From assembly GCF_029909975.1 (NCBI RefSeq), contig NZ_CP094516.1:4898001-4962000 (forward strand): a stretch of DNA of 64,000 nt. Direction: 5' to 3'. The notes beneath the pieces are model-generated. The model was not told where the DNA came from and did not search any database. It saw only the letters and a program-made list of their open reading frames with translations. Below are positions 1 through 10,221 of the stretch, piece by piece. The translations under genes and the position numbers were made by a program. Origin of the DNA: Bradyrhizobium sp. ISRA430. GTDB taxonomy: Bacteria; Pseudomonadota; Alphaproteobacteria; Rhizobiales; Xanthobacteraceae. Each line of letters opens with the position of its first letter. Position 1 is the stretch's first letter.

Positions 1-557
1 GCAACCGTCTTGTAGGAGATGCCGAGCGCCTCGGCGACCTCGACGATCTTGTCGCCGCGGCTGAGCAGGCGGAGAATTTCGAGCTCGCGCGGTGTCATCT
101 GCGAAGCCGGGTTGGCCTTGACCGCGGCGCCCGAGAACGTCACGGCCTCTGCGAGCTGCGGCGAGATGAAATTGTCGCCCGCGACTACCTTGCGCACCGC
201 CTTCAGCAGGATCCTTGGATCGTCGCCCTTTGAGACGTAGCCCTGCGCACCCAGTTCGACCGCCCGTACCACGAAAGCCGGATCGTCGTTCATGCTGAAC
301 ATGATGACCTTGGCGTCCGGATCGTCCTTGCGGATCCGCCGCATCAGTTCGAAGCCCGATACGTCCGGCAGGCTGATGTCGATGACAATCACGTCAGGAC
401 GCTTGCTGACATAAGCGCGGTGGCCGGATTTGGCGTCGCTCGCCTCGTCGACGCGGATCGACTGGTCGGACGCAAACAAGGTCCGGCAACCGGACAGAAC
501 CACGGGATGGTCGTCGACGATAAGGACCCTGGTTGCGGTTTTGGCGGTATCTTGCAT
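1..557 (-). CDS. NarL/FixJ-family response regulator (3' end outside window)
   Basis: Cytoplasmic two-component response regulator, read by translating the minus strand from the ATG at 557-555. 185 residues are visible before the window edge cuts it inside the output domain. The receiver domain has the acidic pair at D15-D16 (VLIVDDHP) and a probable phospho-acceptor D60 (VIVIDISLPD). A switch lysine lies in GYVSKGDDP. The C-terminal LuxR-type helix-turn-helix begins at MTPRELEILRLLSRG. An AAGAG motif lies 7 bases before the ATG. It is divergent from a sensor kinase starting at 642, 84 bases away, and the two are very probably partners. The signal and target genes cannot be inferred. Confidence 0.93.
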   Translation of the reverse strand, partial: MQDTAKTATRVLIVDDHPVVLSGCRTLFASDQSIRVDEASDAKSGHRAYVSKRPDVIVIDISLPDVSGFELMRRIRKDDPDAKVIMFSMNDDPAFVVRAVELGAQGYVSKGDDPRILLKAVRKVVAGDNFISPQLAEAVTFSGAAVKANPASQMTPRELEILRLLSRGDKIVEVAEALGISYKTV

Positions 558-641
558 CGCGCACTCTTGTTTTACCACTCATAGACCGACGGGAACAAAT
601 GGAAAGAGAGAAATTCGCCAATACGCGTTAGAATTGACCTA

Positions 642-1985
642 ATGTGGCAGCGGCTTTCGTTCAGGACCCAGTTATTCCTCCCGCTCGGCGTGATGTTTAT
701 CACGGCGCTGATCATGGGCGGGGTGCTGCTGCACGAATTCGCGACCAGTCAGCTTGCCGACGAGAACGAGCCCGGACGGCGCGCGGCCGTTGTCGTGGCT
801 GCGGCACTAAACGATGCACTGCGCGCCTCCGACAATCCGCGGCGGACGCTCGATGCGTTTGCCCACTCTCTGGGCGCATCCTCCGATATCCAATTCCGCT
901 CTGTGGAAGCAGGTCAAGCGCCCTCCCCGAAGGATGCGTTGCGCGACACGCATAGCATCCCGCAATGGTTCACCGACCTGCTCGCCATTCCCGATGTGAG
1001 CGCTGCGTCACCTGTCGAGATCAACGGCAACCATGTCGGCGACATCGTATTCCAACCTGATCTATCGGCAGACATGTTCGAAAAATGGGTCGGCTTCCTG
1101 GCACTCACCTGCTTCATCGTCGCGCTGACCGGGCTGACCGGAATTATCGCTTATGGATTCGCTGGATCAGCGCTGCGTCCGCTGCACAATCTCGGCCAGG
1201 GCCTGACGCGGATGCGGCGCGGCGAATACGCAAAGCCGATCCCGGTCGGCGGGCCGCCGGAAATCAGGCAAAGCTGCGAGGAAGCCAATGCGCTCGCGCG
1301 CACGCTCGAACAGTTGAGCCAGAATAATCGCGAACTGTTGCACCGCCTGGTATCGCTCCAGGATGACGAGCGGCGCGATCTCGCACGCGAGCTGCACGAC
1401 GAGCTTGGACCACTGCTGTTCGGCATTCGCGCCGGTGCGATCGCATTGCTCGAGACGGCGCCGAACGATGCGGGAAATCTCGGCAATTCGGCGCAACAGG
1501 TTGTGCTGTCGGTCGAGGCGCTGCAGCAGGCCAGCCGTCGCATCCTCGACCGGTTGCGGCCGCTCTATATCGAGGATCTCGGCCTTAAGACCAGCGTGCA
1601 GACGCTGCTCCAGAATTTCCGCAAGCAGGCGTCGCACGTCGACCTGACGGCAGCGATCGATCCTGCACTCGAGCGGATCGAGGGGCCGCTGGCGCAGACG
1701 GTCTATCGCGTGATCCAGGAGGCGCTGACCAACGTTCTGCGCCATGCCAAGGCGAGCAGCGCGCATGTGCAGGCGACCGTCGACGGCGCCGCGCTCGCTA
1801 TCGAGATTTCCGACGACGGCCGCGGCTTTCCGGCCGACAACGTGTTCGGCCGCGGCCTGACCGGCATGCAGGAGCGGGTGCGCGCGCTTAGCGGATCGCT
1901 ATCACTGCTGCGCGCCAACGAACGCACCTATGTGCGTTGCCGCCTGCCGGTCGCGACGATGCGGGACAAGCCGGCATCCGGCTAA
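642..1985 (+). CDS. HisKA_3-type sensor histidine kinase
   Basis: Membrane sensor kinase of 447 residues, the likely partner of the divergent response regulator. A first membrane segment lies near residues 11-30. A periplasmic sensor of about 115 residues follows, then a second membrane segment near 149-173 and a HAMP-like linker from about 174. The dimerisation/phospho-acceptor segment carries LARELHDELGP, with His252 as the expected phosphorylation site. The C-terminal HATPase has an N-box (QEALTNVLRHAK) and a G1 box (DDGRGFP). The layout is that of NarX/MoxY-type kinases paired with LuxR-type regulators. No clear Shine-Dalgarno precedes the ATG. The TAA stop lies in the first bases of a dispersed repeat. 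Confidence 0.93.
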   Translation: MWQRLSFRTQLFLPLGVMFITALIMGGVLLHEFATSQLADENEPGRRAAVVVAAALNDALRASDNPRRTLDAFAHSLGASSDIQFRSVEAGQAPSPKDALRDTHSIPQWFTDLLAIPDVSAASPVEINGNHVGDIVFQPDLSADMFEKWVGFLALTCFIVALTGLTGIIAYGFAGSALRPLHNLGQGLTRMRRGEYAKPIPVGGPPEIRQSCEEANALARTLEQLSQNNRELLHRLVSLQDDERRDLARELHDELGPLLFGIRAGAIALLETAPNDAGNLGNSAQQVVLSVEALQQASRRILDRLRPLYIEDLGLKTSVQTLLQNFRKQASHVDLTAAIDPALERIEGPLAQTVYRVIQEALTNVLRHAKASSAHVQATVDGAALAIEISDDGRGFPADNVFGRGLTGMQERVRALSGSLSLLRANERTYVRCRLPVATMRDKPASG

Positions 1986-2086
1986 AGCGCGATGAGATTA
2001 GGATAAATCGTCATCGCGCTTTAGGTTATTGTTTGAGCATGATCTTTTCGGAAAACCGCTGCACACTTTTCCGGATCATGCTCTAG
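1982..2086. repeat. Two-module palindromic repeat (family B, copy 1)
   Basis: Two palindromic modules. 1982-2024 has arms around AAAGCGCGATGA and TCATCGCGCTTT. 2035-2086 has arms GAGCATGATC and GATCATGCTC and ends in CTAG. The same sequence recurs in inverse orientation, with about 25 bases deleted, at 48769-48847. Its second module recurs at 14029-14107. Here it fills the whole gap between two convergent genes and contains both stop codons. Confidence 0.9.
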
Positions 2087-2448
2087 CACACGCAGGCGTC
2101 GTGCAAGTCCTGCCATGCCGGCGCGCACAGCATTCTCTCGATCTTGCCTTCGGGACTGAAGCGAAACGAGACGCGGATGTGCAATGAGCCCGCGACCGAA
2201 TATTCGAGATCGACGCCCGGTGGCATCGGCGCGATCTCCTCCAGGGCGAAACCTGCTAACGAGAACGCGTTGAGTTGCGACCGCCAATAGGTTTCGAGCT
2301 CGCTGCGGCCGCGATAGCGGCGCGTGTCGTTGCATGTGCATTCGAGCGCGGCATCATCCGCATAGAGGTCGAGCAGCGTCGCAAGGTCGCCCTTCCGGCA
2401 GGCATCCACCCAATCGACGACAATTCCCATCTGATCGAAATCGCTCAC
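2083..2448 (-). CDS. NTF2/SnoaL-like small protein
   Basis: A 121-residue protein with the pattern of a one-domain NTF2-like (SnoaL) fold. It has an N-terminal helical stretch (VVDWVDACRKGDLATLLDLYADDAALE), a conserved-looking YRGRSELETYW segment, and then beta strands. Such domains serve as small-molecule binding or isomerase scaffolds, and no specific reaction can be read here. It contains an unusual number of cysteines and ends DACVC. Its TAG stop is supplied by the repeat at 1982-2086. It is 124 bases downstream of the SURF1 gene on the same strand but beyond a strong terminator, so it is probably transcribed separately. Confidence 0.75.
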   Translation of the reverse strand: MSDFDQMGIVVDWVDACRKGDLATLLDLYADDAALECTCNDTRRYRGRSELETYWRSQLNAFSLAGFALEEIAPMPPGVDLEYSVAGSLHIRVSFRFSPEGKIERMLCAPAWQDLHDACVC

Positions 2449-2513
2449 GTCGAAATCCTGTCTGCCACGGAAAATTGAGGGCGGCTTAGGGCTACCCTCG
2501 TGAATATGGGCTG

Positions 2514-2542
2514 AACAATAAACCCCGGAGAATCCCGGGGTT
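2514..2542 (-). terminator. Intrinsic terminator of the aa3 oxidase operon
   Basis: On the minus strand, about 30 bases after the SURF1 stop, a perfect 8-bp stem (2535-2542 with 2521-2528, AACCCCGG and CCGGGGTT) closes a 6-base loop. It is followed by TTTATTGTT. It is placed to end the cta operon. Confidence 0.75.
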
Positions 2543-2572
2543 CCCTCGGGGCATCGCTCCGGGGGTCTAAAT

Positions 2573-3325
2573 TTAGCTCTGCCGCCGTCCCCTCACCCAG
2601 ACGCCGAAGGCGACCAGCACGGCGCCCGCAAGCGCGAACCAGGTGATGGCGTATTGCAGGTGATCGTCCTTCAGATGCACGTCGAGCGGGCCCGGCCGCG
2701 GAATGCCGTTCTGGGGCGCGGGCTGCTCGAGGTCGACATAGAATGGCGCGACCGCGCCCCAGCCGAGCGCGCTGGCGATCGCCAGATGATCGCGCGCGAA
2801 CCACAGCCGCTTGTCGCGGTTTTCGGCCGGCGTCAGCCAGCCCGGCGCCTCGGGAAAGCGCAAATAGCCGGTGAGCGCGATCGGCTTTCCCGTCACGAGC
2901 TTCTTCACCGCGCGGTCCTCGACCGCCCGGTCCTGCATCGTGTTCTCGACGAAGCCCGCATCGATCACGACCGTTTCGCCGCTCGGCAAACGCGCCGGCA
3001 GGAACGCCCAGGTACCTGGCCCGGAGGCGTCCTTGCGCACGGCGGAGCCGGACGAGTAGACCATCGCATCCGGCAGCGGCGCGTAGGCCGCGGTGAAGCT
3101 GACGCGGCGGAACTCGTCGCTCGCGGCATTCAGCGTGCCCCAATGCGCCGGCGGGGGAAGCGCGATCGGCACGGCCGCGAGCCGTTCCGTCAACGCGGCG
3201 ATCAATTCATGCTTGGCGACGCGGCGCTGCAACTGCCAGACGCCGAGCGCGATAAGGACCGCCGTCATCAGCAGCGTGAACAGCGCGAAGCCGGCCACGC
3301 GAGGCTTGCGCGCAATCCCGTTCAT
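2573..3325 (-). CDS. SURF1 family cytochrome oxidase assembly protein
   Basis: A 250-residue inner-membrane protein assisting heme a insertion into subunit I of cytochrome c oxidase. The N-terminal membrane segment (about residues 11-28) is followed by the family's GVWQLQRRVAKHELI motif. A second hydrophobic segment lies near the C-terminus (FALAGAVLVAFGVWVRGRR), giving the two-TM SURF1 layout. The start at 3325 is chosen because it overlaps the upstream DUF983 stop as ATGA. An upstream in-frame extension exists but reads through that gene out of frame and is unlikely. It is the last gene of the aa3 oxidase cluster and is followed by a terminator. Confidence 0.93.
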   Translation of the reverse strand: MNGIARKPRVAGFALFTLLMTAVLIALGVWQLQRRVAKHELIAALTERLAAVPIALPPPAHWGTLNAASDEFRRVSFTAAYAPLPDAMVYSSGSAVRKDASGPGTWAFLPARLPSGETVVIDAGFVENTMQDRAVEDRAVKKLVTGKPIALTGYLRFPEAPGWLTPAENRDKRLWFARDHLAIASALGWGAVAPFYVDLEQPAPQNGIPRPGPLDVHLKDDHLQYAITWFALAGAVLVAFGVWVRGRRQS

Positions 3326-3723
3326 TTCTCGCGGTCGATCAACCGGCCAGGCGCCGCCTTGTGGTGGAATTGCAGGGCGATCAACAGCGACTTCATCGCG
3401 CGCAGCGGCAGTAGCGTGGTCGCGAGGATCAGCGGCAGCCACAGCACGGCATGGAGCCAGAATGGCGGCTGATACTTGACCTCGACGACGAGTGCGCAAC
3501 CGACCACGATCGCGCCGGCCAGCATGATGATGAAGATCGCAGGGCCGTCACCGGAGTCGATGAAGGCATAGTCGAGGCCGCAATGGTCGCAACGCGGGGC
3601 GAGCGTCAGGAAGCCCGCATAGAGCTTGCCCTGGCCGCAACGCGGACATTTGCAGGCAAGACCGCGCATCGCACTTTGCAGGACAGTCGTCTGGGACTCG
3701 GAGGTGCCGGCCATATCGTTCAT
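3322..3723 (-). CDS. DUF983 zinc-ribbon membrane protein
   Basis: A 133-residue protein of the DUF983 family. It has an N-terminal four-cysteine ribbon (CKCPRCGQGKLY near residues 24-35, and CDHCGLDY), then two hydrophobic segments (FIIMLAGAIVVGCALVVEV and FWLHAVLWLPLILATTLLPL). The family is widespread beside alphaproteobacterial aa3 oxidase genes. A role in oxidase biogenesis is inferred from context only. The start at MNDMAG is preferred because longer reading gives low-complexity sequence antisense to the ctaE end. It is translationally coupled to SURF1 by a four-base overlap. Confidence 0.9.
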   Translation of the reverse strand: MNDMAGTSESQTTVLQSAMRGLACKCPRCGQGKLYAGFLTLAPRCDHCGLDYAFIDSGDGPAIFIIMLAGAIVVGCALVVEVKYQPPFWLHAVLWLPLILATTLLPLRAMKSLLIALQFHHKAAPGRLIDREK

Positions 3724-3774
3724 GATGAAGGAGCCTATCACAGTTCTGCCGAGACTTCCGGCTGCGTGAAAGCG

Positions 3775-3800
3775 AAAGGGCGGCCTGCCGGCCGCCCTTT
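3775..3800 (-). terminator. Hairpin between ctaE and DUF983
   Basis: A perfect 11-bp inverted repeat (AAAGGGCGGCC / GGCCGCCCTTT) with a 4-base loop, 24 bases after the ctaE stop. On the minus strand it is followed by CGCTTTC, a weak T-tract, so partial termination or mRNA stabilisation is more likely than full termination. Confidence 0.5.
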
Positions 3801-3823
3801 CCAAGGTCGAACGCGTCGCGACT

Positions 3824-4720
3824 TCAGTGCGCGCCGTGCGCCATGGTCTCGGCGCCGCGTCCCCAGACGTAGATGCAGAGGAACAGGAACAGCCAGACCA
3901 CGTCGACGAAGTGCCAGTACCAGGCGGCGAACTCGAAGCCGAGGTGCTGCTTCGGCGTGAAGTGGCCGGCATAGGCGCGCGCGAGGCACACGATCAGGAA
4001 CACGGTGCCGACCAGCACGTGGAAACCGTGGAAGCCGGTCGCCATGAAGAAGGTCGCGCCGTAGACGTTGCCGGCGAACGAGAATGCGGCGTGGCTGTAC
4101 TCATAGGCCTGCACGCAGGTGAAGGTCGCGCCGAGCAGGATGGTGAGGATCAGGCCGTACTTCAGGCCCTGGCGGTCGTTCTCGAGCAGCGCATGGTGCG
4201 CCCAGGTCACCGTCGTGCCGGAGGTCAGCAGGATCAGCGTGTTGAGCAGCGGCAGATGCCAGGGGTCGAAAGTCTCGATGCCGTGCGGCGGCCAGGTGCC
4301 CGGCACGCTACAGGCGCCGGCCTGGGTGCCGAGGCCGCAGCCGAACACCGCGTCGCGGGTGGCATGGACGGCATCGGCCGGGAACAGCGCCGCGTTGAAA
4401 TAGGCCCAGAACCAGGCGACGAAGAACATCACCTCGGAGGCGATGAACAGGATCATGCCGTAGCGGTGGTGGAGCTGCACGACGCGGGTGTGGTCGCCCT
4501 TGTACTGGGCTTCCTTGATCACGTCGGCCCACCAGCTCGCCATGGTGTAGAGCACGCCGACGGTGCCGATGCCGAAGATGATCGGCGCGGCCGAGAACAT
4601 GTGATGCATCCAGCCGATCGCGCCGAACGCCATGACGAAGGCCGAGAGCGAGCCGACCGCCGGCCACGGCGAGGGATCGACCAGATGATAGTCGTGATGC
4701 TTGCCTTGCGCTGTGGCCAT
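3824..4720 (-). CDS. ctaE: Cytochrome c oxidase subunit III (aa3 type)
   Basis: Subunit III of the proton-pumping aa3 terminal oxidase, 298 residues with seven hydrophobic segments. Typical motifs are visible: [12 protein letters not shown] near the N-terminus, [13 protein letters not shown] in the helix carrying the conserved glutamate, [12 protein letters not shown] and [13 protein letters not shown]. The start MATAQG at 4720 is chosen because a GAGGAG ribosome site sits about 10 bases upstream, inside the six-residue extension that an earlier ATG at 4738 would give. It follows ctaG in the minus-strand oxidase operon. Confidence 0.96.
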   Translation of the reverse strand: MATAQGKHHDYHLVDPSPWPAVGSLSAFVMAFGAIGWMHHMFSAAPIIFGIGTVGVLYTMASWWADVIKEAQYKGDHTRVVQLHHRYGMILFIASEVMFFVAWFWAYFNAALFPADAVHATRDAVFGCGLGTQAGACSVPGTWPPHGIETFDPWHLPLLNTLILLTSGTTVTWAHHALLENDRQGLKYGLILTILLGATFTCVQAYEYSHAAFSFAGNVYGATFFMATGFHGFHVLVGTVFLIVCLARAYAGHFTPKQHLGFEFAAWYWHFVDVVWLFLFLCIYVWGRGAETMAHGAH

Positions 4721-4798
4721 TACCGTCTGTCTCCTCAATCCCGTGCCTGTCCGGCACTTATCCCCTTAGATTCCAACCCCGGTACGTGCGCCCGGCAA

Positions 4799-5431
4799 TC
4801 AGAGATTTCCTTTGCGTTTGTCGTCCTCGCCCGAGGCGAGCGGCTTCACCACCGGCTCGCGCACCGGATAGAACGTGTAGGACAGCGTGATCGTGCTCAG
4901 CCCGTCATTGTCGTGATCGCTGACGATCGACGGATCGACGTAGAACACCACGGGCATCTCTCGCTTCTCGCCGGGAGCCATGGTCTGCTCGGTGAAGCAG
5001 AAGCAGTTGATCTTCTGGAAATAGGATCCGACCGTCAGCGGCGCGACGTTGTAGGCGGCCTGGCCCGTGGTGGTGCGTGCAGCCTGATTGGTCACGGTGT
5101 AGTAGATCGTCGTGACCTGGCCGATATTGACCTCGACCTCGCTCTGCTCAGGCTCGAACTTCCAGGGTAGGCCGGGTGCGACATTGGAGTCGAAGCGCAC
5201 CGTGATCTTGCGCGCGATTGGCCCCGAGGCCGGCGCCGATGTCGCGACTTGCGTCGTGCCGTTGAAGCCGGTGGCGCGGCAGAACCAGTTGTAGAACGGC
5301 ACCGCGGCATAGGATGCGCCGACCATCAGCGCGACCACGCCGCCGCAGATCGAGGCGACCAGCGCGTCGCGGCCGAGGCCCTTCGTGGCCCTCCGGCTCT
5401 GATCACGCGATATGGTCGGCTTCTGATTCAT
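4799..5431 (-). CDS. ctaG: Cytochrome c oxidase assembly protein CtaG/Cox11
   Basis: A 210-residue copper chaperone that delivers copper to the CuB site of subunit I. It has a cytoplasmic N-terminus, one membrane anchor (about residues 24-46, [21 protein letters not shown]) and a periplasmic Cox11 domain with the copper-binding CFC pair (C143 and C145 in NCFCFTEQ). A further cysteine (C51) lies just after the anchor, as in the family. It starts 5 bases after the stop of the 54-residue gene upstream, so the two are coupled. The position between ctaB and ctaE is the standard alphaproteobacterial order. Confidence 0.95.
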   Translation of the reverse strand: MNQKPTISRDQSRRATKGLGRDALVASICGGVVALMVGASYAAVPFYNWFCRATGFNGTTQVATSAPASGPIARKITVRFDSNVAPGLPWKFEPEQSEVEVNIGQVTTIYYTVTNQAARTTTGQAAYNVAPLTVGSYFQKINCFCFTEQTMAPGEKREMPVVFYVDPSIVSDHDNDGLSTITLSYTFYPVREPVVKPLASGEDDKRKGNL

Positions 5432-5436
5432 CTTTC

Positions 5437-5601
5437 CTACAATGGCCTGACTAGCACCGCCGGTCCCTTGACCATGGTGACGGCGAAGAACAGCACCACG
5501 AGCACGCCGAGCGCGAGCGCGATCGCGATCGAGCGATGACGACGGCTCCTCTTTTGCGCCTCGGTGAGGACGATTCCATCTGGATCTGGTTTGTCGGCCA
5601 T
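5437..5601 (-). CDS. 54-residue single-pass membrane protein (CoxF-like)
   Basis: A short ORF read directly from the minus strand, ATG at 5601-5599 and TAG at 5439-5437. The protein begins [20 protein letters not shown], followed by a basic turn (RRHRS). One membrane helix (about residues 25-44, [20 protein letters not shown]) and a short [10 protein letters not shown] tail follow. It sits exactly between ctaB and ctaG, with 7- and 5-base gaps. Small proteins at this position are annotated as CoxF or hypothetical in related rhizobia. A role as an assembly factor or small subunit is inferred from position. Its short length makes it easy to miss. Confidence 0.85.
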   Translation of the reverse strand: MADKPDPDGIVLTEAQKRSRRHRSIAIALALGVLVVLFFAVTMVKGPAVLVRPL

Positions 5602-5608
5602 TCCGTTA

Positions 5609-6553
5609 TCATGCGCCCCCTACCATCGGAGCAAGCGCCCGGAAGACGACCTCGGCGAGCAGGGTCGCAAACAGCGCAAACAGATAAAGGATGGAAAAGG
5701 CAAACAGCTTGCGGGTCGCGCGCAGCGACTGGCTGCGCTCGCGGCGCATATAGACGTTGATCGCGAGCACCAGCATGCCGACGCCGAGGATCAGCGAGGT
5801 GACGCCGTAGATCGCATCGAAATAGCCGAACGCCCAGGGCGCGGCGGCCACTGCAATCAGCACGACGGTGTAGAGCAGGATCTGGAGCCGCGTCGCGTCG
5901 GGACCGGCGACGTTCGGCAGCATCGGAATGCCGGCGCGGGCATAATCGTCGGAACGGAACAGCGCCAGCGCCCAGAAGTGCGGCGGGGTCCAGAAGAAGA
6001 TGATGGCGAACAGCAGCAGCGGCTCGACGTCGACCGTGCCGGTCACGGCGGCCCAGGCCACCACCGGCGGCAGCGCGCCGGCGGCGCCGCCGATCACGAT
6101 GTTCTGCGCGGTCCAGCGCTTCAACAGGAGCGTGTAGATCACGACGTAGAAGAAGATGGTGAAGGCGAGCAGCGCGCCGGCGATCCAGTTGACGAGGATG
6201 CCGAGCGTCATCACCGAGAAGAAGGCCAGCGTCGTGCCGAACGCCATCGCCTCGGGCCGGGTGATGCGGCCGCGCGGGATCGGCCGGTTCGCCGTGCGCG
6301 ACATCTTGGCGTCGATGTCGCCTTCGAGCGCCATGTTGAGCGCACCGGAGGCGCCGGCGCCGACCGCGATGCAGAGCAGCGAGGTGATCGCGAGCACGGG
6401 GTGGAAATGCCCCGGCGCCATCGCCATCCCGACCAGCGCCGTGAAGATCACGAGCGACATCACACGCGGCTTGAGCAGCGCAATATAATCGCCAACCTCC
6501 GCCTCGGAGATCCGGGGACCGATATCGATGGCGTTCCGATCGAGGACCGACAC
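5609..6553 (-). CDS. ctaB: Protoheme IX farnesyltransferase (heme o synthase)
   Basis: An integral-membrane UbiA-family prenyltransferase of 314 residues that adds farnesyl to heme b, giving heme o, the precursor of heme a for this oxidase. Diagnostic motifs are the Asp-rich site in [19 protein letters not shown], with the following RPIPRG, and a second site around [17 protein letters not shown]. About nine hydrophobic segments are present. ctaA (heme a synthase), the next enzyme in the pathway, is not in this window. It lies 62 bases after ctaD and 7 bases before the small CoxF-like gene. Confidence 0.96.
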   Translation of the reverse strand: MSVLDRNAIDIGPRISEAEVGDYIALLKPRVMSLVIFTALVGMAMAPGHFHPVLAITSLLCIAVGAGASGALNMALEGDIDAKMSRTANRPIPRGRITRPEAMAFGTTLAFFSVMTLGILVNWIAGALLAFTIFFYVVIYTLLLKRWTAQNIVIGGAAGALPPVVAWAAVTGTVDVEPLLLFAIIFFWTPPHFWALALFRSDDYARAGIPMLPNVAGPDATRLQILLYTVVLIAVAAAPWAFGYFDAIYGVTSLILGVGMLVLAINVYMRRERSQSLRATRKLFAFSILYLFALFATLLAEVVFRALAPMVGGA

Positions 6554-6614
6554 GTAAATCTACTCGCTTGATGATCGAGCCGCGGCGCCCATGACAGGCG
6601 CCGCGGGAGTTTGC

Positions 6615-8288
<1,674 letters not shown>

Positions 8289-8308
8289 TCAGTCCCCGCG
8301 CCTGACGC

Positions 8309-9148
8309 TCACTGCGTCGGACCGGCGGCGGAAGCGTAAGTGCTGGTGCCGCCGCTCGCATATTTCTTCTTCGCCGATTCAACCCATGAGGCGAACTCCT
8401 GATCGGAGACCACCCGCACCGCGATCGGCATGAAGGCGTGATCCTTGCCGCACAGCTCCGAGCACTGGCCGTAATACACGCCGGTCTTGACGGCCTTGAA
8501 CCAGGTCTCGTTCAGGCGGCCGGGGATGGCGTCGATCTTGATGCCGAAGGCCGGCACCGCGAAGGAATGGATAACGTCGGCGCCGGTGGTCTGGACGCGA
8601 ATCACCTTGTTGACCGGCACCACCATCTCGTTGTCGACGCCGAGCAGCCGCGGCTGCTTGTCTTGCGCCATCAGCGAATCGAACTCGAACTTGCCGTTGT
8701 CGGGATAGGCATAGGACCAGTACCACTGCTTGCCGGTGGCCTTGATGGTGAGATCCGCCTTCGGCACATCGAGCTGGAGGAACAGGAGGCGGAACGACGG
8801 CACCGCGATGCCGACCAGGATCAGCACCGGGACCAGAGTCCAGACCACCTCGATCAGCGTGTTGTGAGTGGTTCGCGACGGCACCGGATTGGCCCTCGCG
8901 TTGAACTTGATGACCACGGTCACCAGCAACGCCAGCACGAACAGCGTGATGACGGTGATGAGGACGAACAGGAAGTTGTGGAACCAGACGATGTTGTCCA
9001 TCACCGGGGAAGCAGAGGCCTGCAGATGCCATTCCCACGGCTCCGGCTGCCCGAGTTCGGCAAATGCCGCACCGCCCGTCGCCAGCGTCAGGCCAGCTAC
9101 GGCCAATCCCAGCAAGTGCCGGCCCACCCGGCCCATCGACATCCTCAT
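8309..9148 (-). CDS. ctaC: Cytochrome c oxidase subunit II with CuA site
   Basis: A 279-residue subunit II. A signal peptide ends near AAFA-EL (residue 30), and two membrane helices follow (about 55-80 and 100-125). A periplasmic cupredoxin domain carries the full CuA set: His194, Cys229, Glu231, Cys233, His237 and Met240 (CSELCGKDHAFM). The CuA set shows that it accepts electrons from cytochrome c rather than quinol. The aromatic electron-entry patch QWYWSY is present near 141-146. GGGGAG lies about 11 bases before the ATG at 9148. It is the first gene of the operon, and its leader region is at 9149-9588. Confidence 0.97.
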   Translation of the reverse strand: MRMSMGRVGRHLLGLAVAGLTLATGGAAFAELGQPEPWEWHLQASASPVMDNIVWFHNFLFVLITVITLFVLALLVTVVIKFNARANPVPSRTTHNTLIEVVWTLVPVLILVGIAVPSFRLLFLQLDVPKADLTIKATGKQWYWSYAYPDNGKFEFDSLMAQDKQPRLLGVDNEMVVPVNKVIRVQTTGADVIHSFAVPAFGIKIDAIPGRLNETWFKAVKTGVYYGQCSELCGKDHAFMPIAVRVVSDQEFASWVESAKKKYASGGTSTYASAAGPTQ

Positions 9149-9313
9149 GCCGTTCGCGCTCCCCTTACGAAATCACCCCAAGTGCGCTCCCCTCTTGGTG
9201 GGAAACGCTTATTCGATCCGCCCGTCTGACAAACCGCCGCTCAAGAATACCTCTAAGAGGCATTGGGGCCAGATCGCTAGAACGCCGAAATCAAGCCTCT
9301 CAAACCATAATTC

Positions 9314-9327
9314 TTGATCTATCGCAA
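9314..9327. promoter_or_regulatory. FixK2/FNR-like box upstream of ctaC
   Basis: TTGATCTATCGCAA fits TTG(A/C)-N6-(T/G)CAA, the FixK2 consensus known from Bradyrhizobium. It lies 166 bases before the ctaC ATG and 261 bases before the ialB-like gene, in the 440-base divergent intergenic region 9149-9588. Nothing else in that region could be firmly assigned: it has no ORF or repeat I trust. Which gene the box would serve, and whether it is functional, are unproven. Confidence 0.4.
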
Positions 9328-9588
9328 TGCAGTCTTGAGCCCCGTCTGTCAGCCATCACCCGCAAGATATTTCCTAGTAAGATCAGACAAAAATACCGTT
9401 TCCCGGGACGCCGCGGCTTGACAGGTAGATTGCCCGCGGTAGGCACTGGGCAACCGCCGCGCCGGAACCTGATTCGGATCAAGGCGAGATGCCGGCGCGG
9501 CGCGAGATTTGCTTGGGAAGCGCCTTCAAGCCGCCGTCATTCCCGTATCAGTCGCGAGCGACCCAAGCGAACAGAGGGACCAACCCCG

Positions 9589-10122
9589 ATGGGGCTTTCG
9601 ACATGCAAGGCAAGGCCGGCTGACCGCCTGAGGACCCTCGCAGCCGTGCTGGGTGCGATCCTCGTCCTCGCCCTGCCCGGTTTCGCCCATGCGCAGGGCG
9701 CGGTGCGCTCCGTCCATGGCGACTGGCAGATCCGCTGCGACACCCCGCCGGGTGCCCAGACCGAGCAATGCGCCTTGATCCAGAGCGTGGTCGCCGAAGA
9801 CCGCTCCAATGCCGGCCTCACCGTGATCGTGCTGAAGACCGCCGACCAGAAGAGCCGGCTGATGCGAGTGGTCGCTCCGCTCGGCGTGCTGTTGCCCTCC
9901 GGCCTCGGCCTGAAGCTCGACAACCAGGATGTCGGCCGTGCTGGCTTCGTCCGCTGCCTGCCCAATGGCTGCGTCGCCGAGGTCGTCATGGACGACAAGC
10001 TGCTCGGCCAGCTCCGCAGCGCCAAGACCGCTACCTTCATCATTTTCGAAACCCCCGAGGAAGGCATCGGCTTCCCGCTCAGCCTGAACGGGCTGGGTGA
10101 GGGATACGACAAGCTGCCGTAG
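9589..10122 (+). CDS. Invasion-associated locus B (IalB) family secreted protein
   Basis: A 177-residue exported protein with a signal peptide (hydrophobic LAAVLGAILVLALPGFAHAQG, cleavage near residue 36) and one IalB domain. Family features are the opening SVHGDWQIRCD, paired cysteines (C in IRCDTP and EQCAL; C in VRCLPNGCVAEVVMD), and a final strand pattern FPLSLNGLGEGYDKL. IalB was named in Bartonella for erythrocyte invasion, but the domain is common in free-living rhizobia and its periplasmic role there is unknown. The ATG at 9589 gives the signal peptide directly; the long upstream open frame is non-coding leader. Confidence 0.88.
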   Translation: MGLSTCKARPADRLRTLAAVLGAILVLALPGFAHAQGAVRSVHGDWQIRCDTPPGAQTEQCALIQSVVAEDRSNAGLTVIVLKTADQKSRLMRVVAPLGVLLPSGLGLKLDNQDVGRAGFVRCLPNGCVAEVVMDDKLLGQLRSAKTATFIIFETPEEGIGFPLSLNGLGEGYDKLP

Positions 10123-10221
10123 GCGACAGCGAGCGCTCGATTCTATCGTTTCCGTAATGTGACGCCCGGCACCCTCGCGGATCCGGCCTGAAACCATTAT
10201 CTTGCCTCACATCCCCCGATA

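Noticed and set aside
3326..3499. N-terminal extension of SURF1 up to 3499
   Set aside because: It lies in another frame of the DUF983 gene, and the ATGA overlap gives a better start.
3827..5170. Open frame of 447 codons opposite ctaE and ctaG
   Set aside because: Antisense shadow of two conserved oxidase genes.
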